DNA from: JACMRP01 sp047302465
GTDB lineage: Bacteria > Bdellovibrionota > Bdellovibrionia > Bdellovibrionales > Bdellovibrionaceae
Direction: 5' to 3'
DNA length: 64,000 bases
Assembly: GCF_047302465.1 (NCBI RefSeq)
Contig: NZ_CP178621.1
Coordinates: forward strand, 1,550,001-1,614,000
Below are positions 52,192-60,342 of this stretch, piece after piece; the stretch's first letter is position 1, and each line of letters starts with the position of its first letter. Position numbers and translations under genes: made by a program. Under the pieces are notes generated by a model. The model saw nothing but the letters and a program-made list of their open reading frames with translations, was not told where the DNA came from and made no database searches.

Positions 52192-53250
52192 CTAAGCTGC
52201 GTGGTAGCCGCCGAAGATGTCGTTGTCGTCAACTTCGCAGCAGATGCTCAAGTTAGACGGCTTGAAGCTTGGTTTGTTTTCCAGATCGTGCCAGAAAATC
52301 TTATCATAGCCATATTCCAAACCGCAAAGCTCTTCGCGGATCTTGAATAGGACGCCAGCTTCAGAACCCAAGAGCCAGTCTGTTTGTACCATGTACAAAG
52401 CTTCTTCAAGCTCAGAGTGATTGAGAGAGTTCAAGAAACTCTTTGGCAATTGCTCGACCAAGAAGAAAGCGTTGTGCGTGTATTGTTCAAAAGCCTTCTG
52501 CAGTGGCGACACCAAAAGTTTATCCAAACGCACGTCATCTTTACGACTCGCGAACGGTTGGCTAAGACGTTTAAAGTTCAAGTACAACAAAGCATCGTGA
52601 ACGACATAATCTGGCTTATGAAGATAATCTGAAATTGCATCCACTTTCACAGCTTCAAAAGTCGCATCATGAGTGTGAGCGTTGTAGTCCAATGCAATGA
52701 GAGAACGCAAATGGAAGAGGCAAGAGAAGAGCTGTAATAATTTTTCGTTCAAACCTTTTGAGAAAGTAAGACCAAAATTGTAAATCAATTTTGTGCCAGA
52801 TTTGTTTTCAAAGTGTGAAATCGCATCATTGATTGCGTAAAGCTCTTTCAGATCAATGCCCCAAGGTTTTTGCGCGTTGGTCAGGATCTCTGAAATAGAA
52901 TTTTCCAAAGTCTCCATCAGTTTTGCGTCAGCTTTAGGAGCTTGTTCTTTCAATGCATTCACGCGGGCTTGTGTTCTTTGGAAAAGTTCGAAGTGAGGAT
53001 CCAAAGCGCGCCACGCTTCTGCACAGAAATTGTAATTCAAATTTGGACACATCAATGGGCTTTTCAAGAAGTCATTCATTTTGAAAAGAGACAAGCCTAC
53101 CAAGGCATCCGCCATGTATTTGAACGGCGTTGTTTGAGTCCATTTGGCATGTTCAGTAGGGTTTTTCCAGAATTCTAAAGCGATAGGTTTCGCGATAGGG
53201 CCTTTTTCAACAATGACTTCGTAGCCGAGTTGGATTTTGTCTTTTTTCAT
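52192..53250 (-). CDS. Unrecognised cytoplasmic protein
   Basis: 352 aa, no signal peptide or membrane segments. Helical, with a Cys pair at CPNLNYNFCAEAWRALDPH and CC near the C-terminus (LSICCEVDDNDIFGGYHAA). It begins MKKDKIQLGYEVIVEKGPIA. No motif of a known enzyme was found. Monocistronic, with its own terminator on the 3' side. Confidence 0.6.
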   Translation of the reverse strand: MKKDKIQLGYEVIVEKGPIAKPIALEFWKNPTEHAKWTQTTPFKYMADALVGLSLFKMNDFLKSPLMCPNLNYNFCAEAWRALDPHFELFQRTQARVNALKEQAPKADAKLMETLENSISEILTNAQKPWGIDLKELYAINDAISHFENKSGTKLIYNFGLTFSKGLNEKLLQLFSCLFHLRSLIALDYNAHTHDATFEAVKVDAISDYLHKPDYVVHDALLYLNFKRLSQPFASRKDDVRLDKLLVSPLQKAFEQYTHNAFFLVEQLPKSFLNSLNHSELEEALYMVQTDWLLGSEAGVLFKIREELCGLEYGYDKIFWHDLENKPSFKPSNLSICCEVDDNDIFGGYHAA

Positions 53251-53345
53251 CTTCTCTCCGTGAAAACAAATATAAAGCTATAGCTTTTCTCTTATCGGCA
53301 GCATCAAAGATTGAATGAGTCCCGAAATGTGGTTAGCTTTTGAAC

Positions 53346-54146
53346 ATGACTAAAAACCAGTGGATCGATGCTCATTGCCACCTTGCCGACGAACGCCTAG
53401 AAGCCCAGCTTGATAACGTGATCAGCGAGGCTGAAGGGCTAGGTATTCACTTTTTCATGCAGGGCGGAGTGGGACCTGAGGACTGGCAACGACAAAGGGA
53501 CCTGGCCCAACGTTACCCGGGCAAGATCGGCCTTTGTTTTGGTCTGCACCCGTATTGGGTCGCAGCCCATGACGAGGACCTGTGTGAAATCGCCTTGGAT
53601 CAGCTGGCGCCGCTTTTACCCCATGCTCTGGGAATCGGCGAGATGGGTTTGGATTTTAGGCCTCATATCATGAAGGACTCGCGCGAGCGCCAAATTGGCG
53701 TGTTTGAGCAGCAGTTGGAGCTGGCTGAGGCCGTTCAAAAGCCCATGGTTTTGCACCTGGTACAGGCCCATGAAGAGGCCCTCAGAATCATGGATATCTG
53801 GGGCGTTCCGGCAAGCAAGGGGATCGTGCACTCTTTTAATGGCAGCTGGGGCAAAGCTCAGGATTTTCTAAAAAGGGGTTTGTATTTATCTATTGGCGGC
53901 CCGGTGGTTTGGGACCAGAATGAAAAACTTCATCAAGTGGTCAAGGACATGCCCCTGGAATTTTTACTTCTTGAGAGTGACTCCCCCGATCAGCCCCCAC
54001 CTAGGTTCAAACAAAGCTTGAATCAACCGGCCTCTTTATGGGATGTTGCAGGCAAAATCGGCGAGATTCGCGGGATGCCCGCGAGTGAAATATTAGAAAT
54101 CAGTACCGAGAATTTTAAGAGGCTTTTTCATTATGATGGAAACTAA
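53346..54146 (+). CDS. TatD-family metal-dependent hydrolase/DNase
   Basis: About 266 aa. ATG 53346 (a TTG six bases upstream is also open). Metal-binding motifs: WIDAHCHLAD, IGEMGLDF, MVLHLVQAHEEAL, KGIVHSFNGS and LLESDSPD, in the order and spacing of the TatD family. These are cytoplasmic metal-dependent hydrolases, some with 3'-5' exonuclease activity. It leads an operon with tcdA-like, the 42-aa protein and the TraB-type gene. Confidence 0.88.
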   Translation: MTKNQWIDAHCHLADERLEAQLDNVISEAEGLGIHFFMQGGVGPEDWQRQRDLAQRYPGKIGLCFGLHPYWVAAHDEDLCEIALDQLAPLLPHALGIGEMGLDFRPHIMKDSRERQIGVFEQQLELAEAVQKPMVLHLVQAHEEALRIMDIWGVPASKGIVHSFNGSWGKAQDFLKRGLYLSIGGPVVWDQNEKLHQVVKDMPLEFLLLESDSPDQPPPRFKQSLNQPASLWDVAGKIGEIRGMPASEILEISTENFKRLFHYDGN

Positions 54147-54978
54147 TACTCCAGATCTTCAGAATCCAGTTCAGCCAGAAGAAACCAAATACGTTTTGCA
54201 CCGTCGTTTTGATCGCATGGGCCGTTTGGTCGGCGATGACGTGATGTTAAAACTTTTTAAATCTCATGTGATGGTTATCGGTATCGGTGGCGTGGGTTCT
54301 TGGACTGCGGAGTCGTTGGCTCGTTCTGGTGTCGGTAAAATTACTTTGGTGGACTTCGATGAAGTCTGCATCACCAACGCCAATCGCCAGCTGCACGCTA
54401 TCCAAGGCATGGTTGGCAAAAAGAAAGCCGAAGTGATGGGCGAACGCCTTCGTAAAATCAATCCACAGATGGTTGTGGAAGTGATTCCGGCTTTCTACAA
54501 TGCAGAGTCTTCTGAAGACATTCTTTCTCGTAATCCAGACTACATTGTGGACGCGATCGACAACTTGACTGCGAAAGCCCACTTGTTGAACACCTGCCGC
54601 GTTCGTAACTTGAAAGTTGTCACGAGTGCAGGAGCTGCGGCTCGTTTGAATCCGCTTCAGATTAAGATGGCGGATTTGGCCGACACTTATGGCGATCCGA
54701 TGGCTCAGCAGCTTCGTAAAATCCTTCGTCAGAAATATGACTGGCCTTCTAAAGGGGGCTTCGGCATCCAGTGCGTGTTCTCGGATGAAGAACCTATTAA
54801 TCCGGTTGAACTTCACTATGACAATGGTGAAGGCTTCAAGTGCGTATGCCCACAAAATCAAAACAACCTGCATAGCTGCGAGCATCGCAATGTGATCTGG
54901 GGAACTGCAAGTTTCGTAACTGGAGCTTTCGGTTTGAACATCGCATCTTGGATCATCCGTGAGGTCGTGAAGTCATGA
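54133..54978 (+). CDS. tcdA: tRNA threonylcarbamoyladenosine dehydratase (TcdA/CsdL-like)
   Basis: 281 aa. E1-like ThiF fold: GIGGVGSWTAESLARSGVGK (nucleotide loop), LVDFDEVCITNANRQLHA, DAIDNLTAKAHLL, and a final GTASFVTGAFGLNIASWIIR. N-terminal RFDRMGRLVGDDVMLKLFK fits TcdA, which cyclises t6A to ct6A at tRNA position 37 using ATP. It overlaps the TatD gene by 14 bases and the next small gene by four. ThiF/MoeB-type E1s are the alternative but the N-terminus favours TcdA. Confidence 0.88.
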   Translation: MMETNTPDLQNPVQPEETKYVLHRRFDRMGRLVGDDVMLKLFKSHVMVIGIGGVGSWTAESLARSGVGKITLVDFDEVCITNANRQLHAIQGMVGKKKAEVMGERLRKINPQMVVEVIPAFYNAESSEDILSRNPDYIVDAIDNLTAKAHLLNTCRVRNLKVVTSAGAAARLNPLQIKMADLADTYGDPMAQQLRKILRQKYDWPSKGGFGIQCVFSDEEPINPVELHYDNGEGFKCVCPQNQNNLHSCEHRNVIWGTASFVTGAFGLNIASWIIREVVKS

Positions 54979-55103
54979 GCTTAGCAATTTTCTTCGGCGG
55001 CTGCGCCATCGTTATTTTGATTGGAATCGGCACTGTTATTCACGGCTATCGTTATCACTACTTGGAAGACCAAAAGAAAAAAGCCGAACAAGCAGGAAAG
55101 TAG
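54975..55103 (+). CDS. 42-aa membrane protein
   Basis: Short gene: the start overlaps the tcdA stop as ATGA, and it ends five bases before the next gene. Sequence MSLAIFFGGCAIVILIGIGT, then VIHGYRYHYLEDQKKKAEQA: one transmembrane helix with a positively charged cytoplasmic tail. The four-base overlap and five-base gap make it very likely translated. Function unknown. Confidence 0.75.
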   Translation: MSLAIFFGGCAIVILIGIGTVIHGYRYHYLEDQKKKAEQAGK

Positions 55104-55108
55104 TTTTT

Positions 55109-56008
55109 ATGAAGTACGGCTTGCTAGCACTTTTTTTAGTTCTTATCGGCTGTGCGAGTTCGTCTTCTAAAATTCAAAAGGCTTATGGCCAGCCGGTCGT
55201 TACTAAATTCTCGAAAAATTGGCGCAGTCATTACTTAGTGGGAACGATTCATCTTCCACTAGATGTCGAAAAAATGTACCCGCAGTTATTACCCATGATT
55301 GACGAGAGCTCGGCTTTCGTTTCAGAAATCAATTTCAAAGTGACTGATAGCTTGGTGATGAAGCAAATTGAAAGTCAGAGAAACTACTACGCAAAAGGTG
55401 AGGGTAGTTTAAAAAATGATCTGTCGCCAGAGGCCTATGCCTGGGTGTCAGAGCAACTCTCAGACTTTTCAGATAAGACATTTGCGACACTCAAACCTGT
55501 TCGTGCTTGGACGTTGATCCAAGAGAAATACAAGGATGCTGTCGAGGACGCGCAGAAAAAATTGGCAGAGCCTGCAGACGAAGCTCCGATCGAAGGTATC
55601 TATATTCATAAAGACCGCACCATTTATGATGCTCAATTAGAGGCCTATGCTCGCAGCAAAAACAAAAAAATTGTTGCCCTCGAGACTGGAAAAGAATCTG
55701 TTCTGCAAAAGTGCTTTCAACTGCAGGCTATTTTCAGTCTGGAAAATGTGACCTATACGCTAAAAAAGTCGCCAACATCGCAACCGGCAGACGACGCTCT
55801 TAAAAAGTACAAATCCTGTCTTCTCGCAGAAAGAAACCGCGAGTGGATTCAGACTCTAAAGCCTCTTCTAGAAAAAGAAGACAAGGTTTTTATCGCGGTC
55901 GGAATGGCTCATTTGTACAGCAAGCAAGATAAAGCAAATAGCCTCATAACCCTTCTTGAAGGTGAAGGCTATAAGGTGCAAATCGTCTCTCCAGAGCCAA
56001 ATCGCTAG
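55109..56008 (+). CDS. TraB/GumN-family lipoprotein
   Basis: 299 aa. Lipoprotein signal (MKYGLLALFLVLIGC). The family motif YLVGTIHLPLD and the later IAVGMAHLYSKQDK, both His-containing, are typical of TraB/GumN proteins, thought to be metal-dependent proteases (TIKI/erythromycin-esterase-like fold). It is the last gene of the TatD-tcdA operon, so it is transcribed with tRNA-modification genes although it is exported. Confidence 0.8.
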   Translation: MKYGLLALFLVLIGCASSSSKIQKAYGQPVVTKFSKNWRSHYLVGTIHLPLDVEKMYPQLLPMIDESSAFVSEINFKVTDSLVMKQIESQRNYYAKGEGSLKNDLSPEAYAWVSEQLSDFSDKTFATLKPVRAWTLIQEKYKDAVEDAQKKLAEPADEAPIEGIYIHKDRTIYDAQLEAYARSKNKKIVALETGKESVLQKCFQLQAIFSLENVTYTLKKSPTSQPADDALKKYKSCLLAERNREWIQTLKPLLEKEDKVFIAVGMAHLYSKQDKANSLITLLEGEGYKVQIVSPEPNR

Positions 56009-56050
56009 GTTTATTCATATTCATTCATAAAAAGCCTGGTAAATTTATCC

Positions 56051-56070
56051 GTGGCATTGGAATTTGCCAC
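56051..56070. promoter_or_regulatory. Inverted repeat upstream of the regulator gene
   Basis: GTGGCA (56051-56056), eight-base spacer, TGCCAC (56065-56070), 55 bases before the ATG of the TIGR02147 gene. A candidate autoregulatory site, parallel to the palindrome at 232-252 though of different sequence. Confidence 0.4.
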
Positions 56071-56124
56071 GCTTAATGGCAAAAAATATTGAGTTTTACG
56101 AGGGGCCTCAGTAGATATGGGCCC

Positions 56125-56913
56125 ATGAAAACGACGCCTTCTGAAACATCTGATTTTCGCATTTGGCTCCAGCAGCAGTTTACGGACCGCTGCAAACGCA
56201 ATCCGCGATATTCTCTGCGAGCTTTTGCACAGCTTTTAAAAATGGATGCTTCAAGCCTCTCGCAAATATTTGCAGGTAAAAGAAAAGTCTCTACGAAAGT
56301 AATTACCAGCGTTTGCGAAATCTTGGGCAGCAGTCCCGAGCAGCAAGAACTCTTTATCAAAAAAGCAAAATCGAAATTTAAGTACAATGGCACGGCAGAT
56401 GGGCAAGATTCTTCTTATGAGGTTCTGAGCCAGGATGCGTTTAAAGTAATTTCGGATTGGTATCACTTTGCAATTCTAGAGTTGATCAATGTCGATGGTT
56501 TTCAAGGACGTGCAGCTTGGTGTGCAAAGGCTTTGAATATTACTACGGCCGAAGCTCAGATTGCTTTAGAGCGTTTAGAACGCCTTAGCTTGATTCGTCA
56601 GGAAGATGGGCAATGGGTGCGTACCAATAAGCTTATTACTAATTTCGCACCCGGAGTGACCTCGGTAGCTCATAAACACATGCAACGCCAGATTCTACAA
56701 ATGGCACTCGATGCAATTGATACCGTTCATGCCGAAGAAAAAGATATTACCTGTATGACCATGGCGATTGATATCGAGAAAATTCCTCAAGCGCGAAAAA
56801 TTATCTCTAAATTTCGCCGCGATTTGAGCGCCTACTTAGAAGAGGGTGCGCAAAGCCGTGTGTATCAACTTGCTATTCAACTTTATCCAGTTTCAAAAGA
56901 AATTAAATCTTAG
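56125..56913 (+). CDS. TIGR02147/DUF4423-family regulator
   Basis: About 262 aa from ATG 56125; a TTG at 56089 is in frame but not favoured. N-terminal region (FRIWLQQQFTDRCKRNPRYS) followed by a helix-turn-helix-type stretch (AFAQLLKMDASSLSQIFAGK), then VISDWYHFAILELINVDGFQ and ALNITTAEAQIALERLERLS, a DUF4423-type C-terminal domain. These proteins are thought to control adjacent genes. Nine bases separate it from the secreted protein gene, so they share a transcript. Confidence 0.8.
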   Translation: MKTTPSETSDFRIWLQQQFTDRCKRNPRYSLRAFAQLLKMDASSLSQIFAGKRKVSTKVITSVCEILGSSPEQQELFIKKAKSKFKYNGTADGQDSSYEVLSQDAFKVISDWYHFAILELINVDGFQGRAAWCAKALNITTAEAQIALERLERLSLIRQEDGQWVRTNKLITNFAPGVTSVAHKHMQRQILQMALDAIDTVHAEEKDITCMTMAIDIEKIPQARKIISKFRRDLSAYLEEGAQSRVYQLAIQLYPVSKEIKS

Positions 56914-56922
56914 GAGTTACGT

Positions 56923-57810
56923 ATGAAAATCAAAACGGTTATTTCCTCTGTGTTAGCGATTCTCTTATCTTCCCAAGTCGTGTTTGCTGCTATCGGTACT
57001 GAAAGCGGCGGTGGCGGAGATCCCGATGCTGTGGATTTTCTGCTGAAAGTTCGTGTTGTCGGGGAGTGGGCAAAGTCCGGCAATGCTCCGGTTTCAGATG
57101 AAGAGACACGAAGAATTTTTGCAACGGCACGGAATCTGTCTTTGAAAATGGATAAAGCTTCAGAGACTCCGATCGTTATGGTCAAAAGAAACCTTGTTGA
57201 TGCCAGTGGGGCCGGCAAAGTCGCTCTTTTTGATTTGAAAAAGTTTAAAATCGAAGTGACCCGTTCTAAGTGGAAAAAGCTTTCGGAAGAAGACAAATAC
57301 ATAACGGCAGCCTTGGAACTGTTTGGACTTGCTCAGGTTCAGAATCGTTACGGCTTGGCGGGGGAACTCAAAAAAGTTATCAAAGAAGTGATGGGTTTAA
57401 GCGTGGCTGTTGGAGCTACAAAAGAACTTCCCGGGGCGCAGGTGATTTACCTTACTTTGGCGAGCACGTTTCCAGAGTTCGATGAAAGTATCGGTGGTTT
57501 TTCTTATGAGATAACTTTGAAGGAACTTTCGTGTTCATCGTCAAATTCACTGGACGGAAATGGTGCACCATTATTGACGACGGAATGTATTGCCACGGAT
57601 GCTTTAGGAACGCAGTTGGTTCGTCCAGCCACAAATCTTTATTTGACGCTTCTGAACTCGGGAGTACCAGTAGACACTCATAGCGAACCTGGTACGACGT
57701 ATATCGTACTGACCGGCGTGAACTGCGGAGTGCTTGAGCCAAGATCCACACCAGACAACCCGGTAACTCCGGAATACTTCTGCTCAGTCGGTAATCCGAT
57801 AGCGAAGTAG
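56923..57810 (+). CDS. Secreted protein of the GGGG type, unknown
   Basis: 295 aa, good ribosome site (GGAG). Signal peptide MKIKTVISSVLAILLSSQV, then VFAA. The mature start IGTESGGGGDPDAVDFLLKV is glycine-rich like the protein at 352. Residues 129-137 (AALELFGLA) sit where the protein at 352 has HELSH, but the His residues are missing, so it is unlikely to be a metallopeptidase. The C-terminal third is beta-rich with paired Cys (LSCSSSN, TECIATD, VNCGVLE, YFCSVGN). Partner of the upstream regulator gene. Confidence 0.6.
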   Translation: MKIKTVISSVLAILLSSQVVFAAIGTESGGGGDPDAVDFLLKVRVVGEWAKSGNAPVSDEETRRIFATARNLSLKMDKASETPIVMVKRNLVDASGAGKVALFDLKKFKIEVTRSKWKKLSEEDKYITAALELFGLAQVQNRYGLAGELKKVIKEVMGLSVAVGATKELPGAQVIYLTLASTFPEFDESIGGFSYEITLKELSCSSSNSLDGNGAPLLTTECIATDALGTQLVRPATNLYLTLLNSGVPVDTHSEPGTTYIVLTGVNCGVLEPRSTPDNPVTPEYFCSVGNPIAK

Positions 57811-57831
57811 GTAATGAAAAGGCAAAAAAAA

Positions 57832-57857
57832 GCCCTGATGAGAATCAGGGCTTTTTT
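57832..57857. terminator. Rho-independent terminator
   Basis: GCCCTGAT (57832-57839), GAGA loop, ATCAGGGC (57844-57851), T-run to 57857, preceded by an A-run. Bidirectional between convergent genes. Confidence 0.92.
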
Positions 57858-57873
57858 GCTTTTAAAGGACCTT

Positions 57874-58419
57874 TTACATTTTGTGAAGTTTTACAGGCGC
57901 ACTTGCTTTAAGCGGGGTTTCGTCGCCAGTTGGTGATCTTTGGAATCCCATCAAAGTCATAGTTCCATCAGAAGTAAAGTTTTTGCTATGGTCCTTTAGT
58001 AGGACGTAACCGCAGCGAAGAGGACACTGCGAGCTGATACTTGTTTGAGGGGCCATTGCGCCATTCCAAGAGATCAAACCAGTATAGTTAAAGAAGATAC
58101 CATCCAGCTCTTCAGCTGCGATCGTGCAAGAGTAGTTTACGTTGGCATCGGAAAAGTTGATTTTGATAGCCACAATGTGAGCTGTGTCTGTTGGGTGATT
58201 CCATTGAAGATCTAAACCGCTAAAGCCGAAATGGCTAGCTGAAACATCGTATGAAATTGGAGTGCTTGAGTCTAAGCGAGTTGCCATTTTATTAGCACAG
58301 CTTTGGGCTGAGGCATCAACAAGGTAGGCATTTTGTTGACGCAGTCCCATGGTTAAATCCGTAGAAGCAAAAGCCAGGCTGCCGATCAAAAGATTTGCGA
58401 ATAAGAATGCGATTCTCAT
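57874..58419 (-). CDS. Small exported protein, unknown
   Basis: 181 aa with a signal peptide (MRIAFLFANLLIGSLAFAS). Beta-rich with four Cys (AQSCANK, YSCTIAAEE, SQCPLRCGYV). Start preceded by AAGGAGGAAC, a strong ribosome site. No family recognised. Confidence 0.6.
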   Translation of the reverse strand: MRIAFLFANLLIGSLAFASTDLTMGLRQQNAYLVDASAQSCANKMATRLDSSTPISYDVSASHFGFSGLDLQWNHPTDTAHIVAIKINFSDANVNYSCTIAAEELDGIFFNYTGLISWNGAMAPQTSISSQCPLRCGYVLLKDHSKNFTSDGTMTLMGFQRSPTGDETPLKASAPVKLHKM

Positions 58420-58560
58420 AAAGTTCCTCCTTGAAACTGTTGAAGCCCTAATCGTGTCGAAACTTAGGAGGAAGGGTCAAGACAATCTTGCAAGAAACCG
58501 TGGTCGGATGTTCGATTGTGTTCGAAAATATTCGGAGTGAATTTTGGTTTACAAACTTAT

Positions 58561-59025
58561 TTAGTAATTTCCAGAGCTAAAACCAATGCCATCTCGGGAG
58601 TTAGAGCCACTTCCGAAAATCGCACTGTTGACAGAGTTTCGCTGATAGTTTTGGGATGAGTTGTTATTGTAAAATGAGAATGAGCTTGGGTTGCTTAAAT
58701 TGCGAATCGACGAAGGGCTCATTTGGTTTCGCTCAAACGTATCTTGCAGGCCACGGCGTGAAGCCTGAAGTCTGGCAATCAATCTTTGAGTTTCACGAAT
58801 CGTATCTGCTTGAGTTTCGTTTTGGGTTTGAAGGCTCTCTAAGCGCGCGTTTGCGGATTCCAGTTCAGAGTTCGAAAGCATATTTAAGGATTGGCAGCCG
58901 TACTCGGTACGAACAAATCCCTCAAGGCAACCTTCGGATAAATTTCCAAAATGCAAACAACCCGTTAGGCTCATTGCCAGGGGAAGAATCAAGAGCATTT
59001 TGAGGTTAGCGAACTGGGTTTTCAT
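58561..59025 (-). CDS. Lipoprotein with coiled coil, unknown
   Basis: About 154 aa from ATG 59025 (GTG region just upstream). Lipobox SLTGC follows a signal helix (LKMLLILPLAMSLTGC). A predicted coiled coil lies at about residues 55-100 (SELESANARLESLQTQ, ETQADTIRETQRLIARL), then an Asn/Ser-rich tail (YNNNSSQNYQRNSVN). Could be a surface or periplasmic tether. Confidence 0.6.
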   Translation of the reverse strand: MKTQFANLKMLLILPLAMSLTGCLHFGNLSEGCLEGFVRTEYGCQSLNMLSNSELESANARLESLQTQNETQADTIRETQRLIARLQASRRGLQDTFERNQMSPSSIRNLSNPSSFSFYNNNSSQNYQRNSVNSAIFGSGSNSRDGIGFSSGNY

Positions 59026-59226
59026 CACTAAACTTTTGTGCATCCACTATGCCTAGTTTTTGGTGTTTTAACGAACTTAACGGGGGTTTGAGGCCCGTTC
59101 AGATCCTAAAGCCAAGAATTGTCAGTGATGTGGTCGTTGATTCGACGTCTCAAAATAAGACAGGTCCTACCTTGCCTCGAAGACCTTGCGGAGTTAGGAT
59201 TTCCCCATAGATAAATGGGGGTACGC

Positions 59227-60276
59227 ATGGATCTTTTAAAAGAACTCAATTCCCGCATAAACCTTGGGATTTCCTTGGTGCGCTCCACCGTGTTTACTAG
59301 TGAAAAACTGGCGTTACCATTAATTGAAAAATTGGTGACTGGCAAAAATACAGCCCCACATCCACTGCAAGATCCTGAAAATTTCCGTAAAGCGCTCGAA
59401 GAAATATATGTGCTGCTTAAAAAAGACAGCGAAAATATAGCTCAGGGGTACTATCCAAAAGAAGTCTTGAAGTCCGAAGGCTTGATGGATCATCTTTTGC
59501 GTTTTCCACAGATTCTTTTAGACGGTTACAACATCGCTCGTCGTCGAAAGAAAAAGCACCACAAAGATTTTAACGAAGAAGCACAGTCGTATATGGATGA
59601 CGTGCCTGAGTACTTCCAGCGTAACTTCCATTTTCAAAGTGGCGGCTATCTTACGAAAAAATCGGCGGAGCTTTACGAACATCAGGTAGAAATTCTCTTT
59701 TCGGGGGCTGCCGATGCGATGAGACGCCTGATTATTCCATTGATCAAAACTCATCAACCTAGCAACGGAGATGGTTTGAGGTTTTTGGAATTGGGAGCTG
59801 GGACGGGACGGCTGACCAAATTTATGGCCATGTCTTATCCGAAAGCAAAAATTATTGCCTTGGATTTAAGCTATCCATACCTGCAAAAGGCCCGCGAGAA
59901 CCTGAAAGATTTCCCCCGCGTGGATTTCATGCAAGGTTTGGCAGAGGACCTGTCTTTCCAGAACGAGAGCTTTGACTTTGTTTACTCTTGCTTTCTTTTT
60001 CACGAACTGCCGCTGGATATTCGTAAAAAAGTGATCGCGGAAGCGCATCGCCTGCTGAAGCCTGGGGGCTATTTTGGCTTTGTGGACTCGATTCAAAAGG
60101 CCGATGCTGAACATTTCGGCTGGGCGCTAGATCGCTTCCCAGTGGATTTCCACGAGCCATTCTTTAAGAGCTACGTCGAAAACGACATGGCGGAGCTCCT
60201 CAAAGCCGCTTCCTTTGAGATAGAGAGTGCTGAGAGGGGCTTTTTCTCGAAAGCAGTTCTGGCGCGTAAAGCCTGA
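59227..60276 (+). CDS. SAM-dependent methyltransferase with N-terminal extension
   Basis: About 349 aa from ATG 59227 (GGGGG five bases upstream); an in-frame ATG at 59215 is also open. Residues 1-160 are a helical domain of no clear family (basic stretch RRRKKKHHKDF). Residues 175-340 are a class I methyltransferase: LELGAGTGRLTKF (SAM loop), IIALDLSYPYLQKAREN, VYSCFLFHELP and LLKPGGYFGFVDSI. Methyl acceptor unknown. Followed by the deoxyhypusine-synthase-like gene 66 bases on. Confidence 0.8.
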   Translation: MDLLKELNSRINLGISLVRSTVFTSEKLALPLIEKLVTGKNTAPHPLQDPENFRKALEEIYVLLKKDSENIAQGYYPKEVLKSEGLMDHLLRFPQILLDGYNIARRRKKKHHKDFNEEAQSYMDDVPEYFQRNFHFQSGGYLTKKSAELYEHQVEILFSGAADAMRRLIIPLIKTHQPSNGDGLRFLELGAGTGRLTKFMAMSYPKAKIIALDLSYPYLQKARENLKDFPRVDFMQGLAEDLSFQNESFDFVYSCFLFHELPLDIRKKVIAEAHRLLKPGGYFGFVDSIQKADAEHFGWALDRFPVDFHEPFFKSYVENDMAELLKAASFEIESAERGFFSKAVLARKA

Positions 60277-60285
60277 AACTTTGGC

Positions 60286-60313
60286 TTGCCTTGGGGTTCA
60301 TTTCTGGTATGAC
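60286..60313 (+). promoter_or_regulatory. Possible sigma-70-type promoter
   Basis: TTGCCT (60286-60291), 16-base spacer, TATGAC (60308-60313), 30 bases before the ATG at 60343. The -35 and -10 boxes each differ from consensus at two positions, so this is tentative. Confidence 0.3.
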
Positions 60314-60342
60314 TTATGGCTTCAAAAAAAGAGGGCTAAGTT

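Noticed and set aside
54247..54885. 212-aa reverse frame opposite tcdA
   Set aside because: Long only because tcdA codons leave few reverse stops; the forward frame has clear E1 motifs.
56051..56070. Sigma-54 promoter
   Set aside because: GG and GC are 11 bases apart instead of 10, so spacing is wrong; the dyad explains the pattern.
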